5,867 bases of DNA from CAZRNB01 sp964601355 (GTDB taxonomy: Bacteria > Planctomycetota > Phycisphaerae > Sedimentisphaerales > Anaerobacaceae): NCBI GenBank assembly GCA_964601355.1, contig CAZRNB010000154.1, forward strand, positions 1 through 5,867, given 5' to 3'. The notes under the pieces were generated by a model. That model was not told the DNA's origin. It did no database searches and saw nothing but the letters and a program-made list of their open reading frames with translations. This document shows, piece after piece, positions 3,823 to 5,867 of this stretch. The number at the start of each line of letters is the position of its first letter. Within the stretch, counting starts at the first letter, position 1. The position numbers were made by a program, and so were the translations under genes.

Positions 3823-5867
3823 TTGATAAAAAGAAGAAAAATACTTATAACCGGGCGCGTGCAGGGCGTCGGCTTTCGGCCGGCCGTGTATCGGATAGCG
3901 TGCGAGCTGAACCTTAACGGCTTCGTTTATAACGACACTAAAGGCGTAACAATCGAATTGCAGGGCCAAGAAGAAAAAATATCTGAATTTTTATTGCGCC
4001 TTCGGTCTAAGGACAAACCTCCATTGGCAGAGATACAATCCTGCAAAGTAATTGACATGCCCGTTGTCAAGGGTGAAAATGTATTCATCATTAAAACAAG
4101 CGATGCCGAGGGTGTTGCTTTATCGCAGGTAACCGCGGATATCGCTGCCTGCAGCGACTGCCTCGCAGAGCTTTTCGACAAAAAAAACTTTCGCTTCGGC
4201 TATCCGTTTATAAACTGCACGAATTGCGGGCCGCGGTATTCCATCGTCAAAACAATTCCCTACGATAGGCCCAATACCACGATGTCGGCCTTTGCGATGT
4301 GCGACAGATGCACTACACAATATACGAATGTCACCGACCGGCGTTTCCATGCCCAGCCGGTAGCCTGTTCGGCTTGTGGACCGAAAATCTGGCTGGCCGA
4401 CCGTTCCGGTAAGACAATAAAAACAGAGAGTAACACAGTAATTGCTGAAGCTGCACGTTTTCTTAAAGCAGGAAAAATTATCGCTATAAAGGGCGTAGGC
4501 GGATTCCACCTCGCTGTCGATGCGCTTAATGACCAGGCCGTTAAAAGGCTGCGGCAGCGTAAAAGACGCGACCATAAACCCTTTGCTATGATGACCGATT
4601 CTATCGAAAAAATAAAAAAATATGCCATCGTTAGTGAAGCAGCCGAGAAGCTCTTAAAAAGTCCACAGGCTCCAATCGTTTTGCTGCCAAGAAAGAAAGA
4701 TTCTGCTATAGCCCCATCGGTAGCCGAAGGCGTTGACACTTTAGGCTTTATGCTGTGCTACGCTCCGTTGCATCATCTGCTCTTTGAACAGGGAATAGAG
4801 GTCTTAGTAATGACCAGCGGCAATATCTCAGATGAGCCATTGATTTGTGAAAATGAAAAAGCACTGGAGCGGCTCGGCTGTGTCGCCGATGCCTTTTTGA
4901 TGCACGACAGAGAAATTTATCGGCAGGTTGATGATTCGGTGATCCATTTTATCGACGAGCAGTCTGTTCCGCTGCGAAGAGCCAGAGGTTATGTTCCGAC
5001 GCCGATTTTTATTCGTCGTGCGTCGTGTGTCGTGCGTGATGCGTCGTGCGAAAAGGAAATGGATTCCCGCTTGCGCGGGAATGACAGGACACAATATGCA
5101 TCACGCATCACACATCACGAAATAAATTCTCCGCAGGACTTATTCGCAGCGGGGGCGGATATGAAAAACACCTTTTGCTTTGTCAAGCAAAACCAGCTTA
5201 TTTGCAGCGAGCACATTGGCGACCTCGAAGATGCAGAGGTTTTTCATCATTATATCGACTCAATCGAGCACCTGCGAAGGCTGTTTGAGGTCGAGCCGAA
5301 GGCTGTTGTTTGTGACCTTCATCCGTCATATTTATCCACGCAATATGCCAAGTCTCTGCCCGGCGTAAACCCCGTTAGAAGTAAAACACCAGAGGTCGCC
5401 ACCTTACATTTAGCAGGATTTTCTAACGGGGTAAAAGTTATTCAAGTTCAGCATCACTGGGCGCACATTGCATCGGTTTTAGTCGAGCACGGCCTCGTTG
5501 GGCCTGTCATCGGCATTGTGTGTGACGGCACCGGCTACGGAACCGATGGTGCCATCTGGGGCTGTGAGTGTATGATAGCAACATTAGAGAAATTTGAGCG
5601 GTTCGGCCACTTAGCCTACTATGACCTTGCCGGCGCTGATAAGGCAAGCAAAGAAGCCATAAGACCGGCTCTATCGTTATTAAAAAAGGCACACGGACGT
5701 GAATTAACCCTGCAAAAATTCAATTGGCTGCTTGAACGAATTGAAGCATGCTCAAATGAAAACTCAAAACTTAAAACTCAAAACTCAAAACTTATTCTTG
5801 AGCAGCTTGAAAAAGGTGTTAGTTGCGTAAAGACATCCAGCCTTGGCAGAGTTTTCGACGCGGTTGC
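3823..5867 (+). CDS. hypF: HypF, carbamoyltransferase of [NiFe]-hydrogenase maturation (3' end outside window)
   Basis: HypF uses carbamoyl phosphate and ATP to carbamoylate the C-terminal cysteine of HypE, the first step toward the CN ligands of the [NiFe] centre; it is cytoplasmic. Visible are 681 codons, all in one frame. Residues 1-90 are the acylphosphatase domain (GRVQGVGFRP, R19; YNDTKG, N37). Two zinc-finger units follow (C110/C113/C132/C135 and C160/C163/C182/C185, each CX2C-X18-CX2C). The YrdC-like domain spans about 205-395 (KGVGGFH, MTSGNISDEP, RARGYVP). The Kae1-like domain starts near 440 (AGADMKNTF, SEHIGDLED, QHHWAH, DGTGYGTDG) and reaches SSLGRVFDAV. The start is TTG at 3823: no ATG lies between the upstream in-frame stop (3802-3804) and the conserved motif. 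Three in-frame additions absent from usual HypF sit at residues about 398-433, 516-537 and 645-657. All core motifs remain, so it is probably functional. Confidence 0.96.
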   Translation, partial: MIKRRKILITGRVQGVGFRPAVYRIACELNLNGFVYNDTKGVTIELQGQEEKISEFLLRLRSKDKPPLAEIQSCKVIDMPVVKGENVFIIKTSDAEGVALSQVTADIAACSDCLAELFDKKNFRFGYPFINCTNCGPRYSIVKTIPYDRPNTTMSAFAMCDRCTTQYTNVTDRRFHAQPVACSACGPKIWLADRSGKTIKTESNTVIAEAARFLKAGKIIAIKGVGGFHLAVDALNDQAVKRLRQRKRRDHKPFAMMTDSIEKIKKYAIVSEAAEKLLKSPQAPIVLLPRKKDSAIAPSVAEGVDTLGFMLCYAPLHHLLFEQGIEVLVMTSGNISDEPLICENEKALERLGCVADAFLMHDREIYRQVDDSVIHFIDEQSVPLRRARGYVPTPIFIRRASCVVRDASCEKEMDSRLRGNDRTQYASRITHHEINSPQDLFAAGADMKNTFCFVKQNQLICSEHIGDLEDAEVFHHYIDSIEHLRRLFEVEPKAVVCDLHPSYLSTQYAKSLPGVNPVRSKTPEVATLHLAGFSNGVKVIQVQHHWAHIASVLVEHGLVGPVIGIVCDGTGYGTDGAIWGCECMIATLEKFERFGHLAYYDLAGADKASKEAIRPALSLLKKAHGRELTLQKFNWLLERIEACSNENSKLKTQNSKLILEQLEKGVSCVKTSSLGRVFDAV
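5011..5125. repeat. Imperfect palindrome with central dRS3-like hairpin, in frame within hypF
   Basis: The outer arms are imperfect inverted repeats. The 22 bases at 5021-5042 match the reverse complement of 5098-5119 at 18 positions, and symmetry continues outward into TTTTATTCG and CGAAATAAA. At the centre, ATTCCCGC (5063-5070), loop TTGC, GCGGGAAT (5075-5082) form a perfect 8-bp stem. This fits ATTCCC-N8-GGGAAT, the dRS3 form known from Neisseria; related repeats are scattered in many genomes and give the peptide 'SRLRGND' when translated. Here it codes for hypF residues about 398-433, between RARGYVPTPI and the conserved AGADMKNTF, where HypF normally has a short linker. No T-run follows the stem, so it is not a terminator. 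Confidence 0.8.
5362..5437 (+). repeat. 76-bp palindrome-ended element, copy 2 (in frame within hypF)
   Basis: The core (5370-5431) has terminal inverted repeats CCCCGTTAGAA and TTCTAACGGGG and lies inverted relative to the intergenic copy. It encodes NPVRSKTPEVATLHL...GFSNGV between 'LPG' and 'VKVIQVQHHWAH' of HypF. GTAAA flanks it on both sides (5365-5369 and 5431-5435). Removing one GTAAA plus 61 bases deletes exactly 66 bp (22 codons) and restores LPG-VKVIQVQHH, a normal-looking HypF sequence. Of the three frames on the hypF strand, two hit a stop inside the element, so only one phase of insertion in this orientation keeps hypF open. Confidence 0.9.
5759..5793 (+). repeat. Five tandem AAAACTY heptamers within hypF
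   Basis: The units are AAAACTC, AAAACTT, AAAACTC, AAAACTC, AAAACTT. In the hypF frame they encode N647 to about L657 (NSKLKTQNSKL), a polar stretch between the helical 'LLERIEACS' segment and 'LEQLEKGVSC'. Seven bases is not a multiple of three, so gain or loss of one unit would shift the hypF frame, while three units (21 bases) would keep it. The repeat has the low complexity typical of slippage-generated DNA. Confidence 0.85.

Noticed and set aside
4120..4739. Overlapping minus-strand ORFs of 151 and 159 codons
   Set aside because: They are antisense to the zinc-finger and YrdC regions of hypF, whose motifs are unmistakable on the plus strand.
5061..5086. Hairpin as a rho-independent terminator
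   Set aside because: No T-run follows on either strand and it lies in the middle of an intact coding region.
4828..5094. Minus-strand ORF containing 'VIPAQAGIHFLF'
   Set aside because: That peptide is the usual antisense translation of the dRS3-like repeat, not evidence of a protein; the rest is antisense hypF.

Overview
The window carries two large genes transcribed away from each other, separated by a 725-base intergenic region. Both run off the window edge. The left gene (minus strand, 3097 down to 1) encodes a secreted multi-module protein: a signal peptide, an N-terminal jelly-roll-like region, three fibronectin-III-like modules with the recurring motif YYWRVDEV, a PA14-type domain, and a 'VDDFEGYND' carbohydrate-binding-like module. 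The right gene (plus strand, from 3823) is hypF, the carbamoyltransferase that starts synthesis of the cyanide ligands of [NiFe] hydrogenases.

Organism: the exoprotein architecture (YYWRVDEV modules, VDDFE...WSDYY...ALWFRG module, 'LYVVLQDSAGNSS' segment) is, from memory, typical of Planctomycetota, especially Phycisphaerae/Sedimentisphaerales-like lineages. hypF suggests hydrogen metabolism and an anaerobic or facultative lifestyle. This is inference from protein style; no rRNA or marker gene is present.

The most interesting content is repetitive DNA. A 76-bp palindrome-ended element (11-bp terminal inverted repeats, CCCCGTTAGAA) occurs twice in opposite orientation with 74 of 76 bases identical: once in the intergenic region and once inside hypF. 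In hypF it adds 22 codons in frame without a stop. hypF carries two more in-frame additions: a roughly 115-bp imperfect palindrome with an 8-bp-stem hairpin of the ATTCCC-N8-GGGAAT form (the same form as neisserial dRS3) at its centre, and a 35-bp tandem array of five AAAACTY heptamers. A further large palindrome (TGTCATTGCGAG...CTCGCAATGACA) lies in the intergenic region. hypF thus looks like a gene that has tolerated repeated insertion of small mobile or palindromic elements in interdomain linkers, comparable in concept to Rickettsia palindromic elements.

The two genes have no evident functional link; they merely share a divergent intergenic region. I see no RNA gene, CRISPR array, transposase, or defence or toxin system here.
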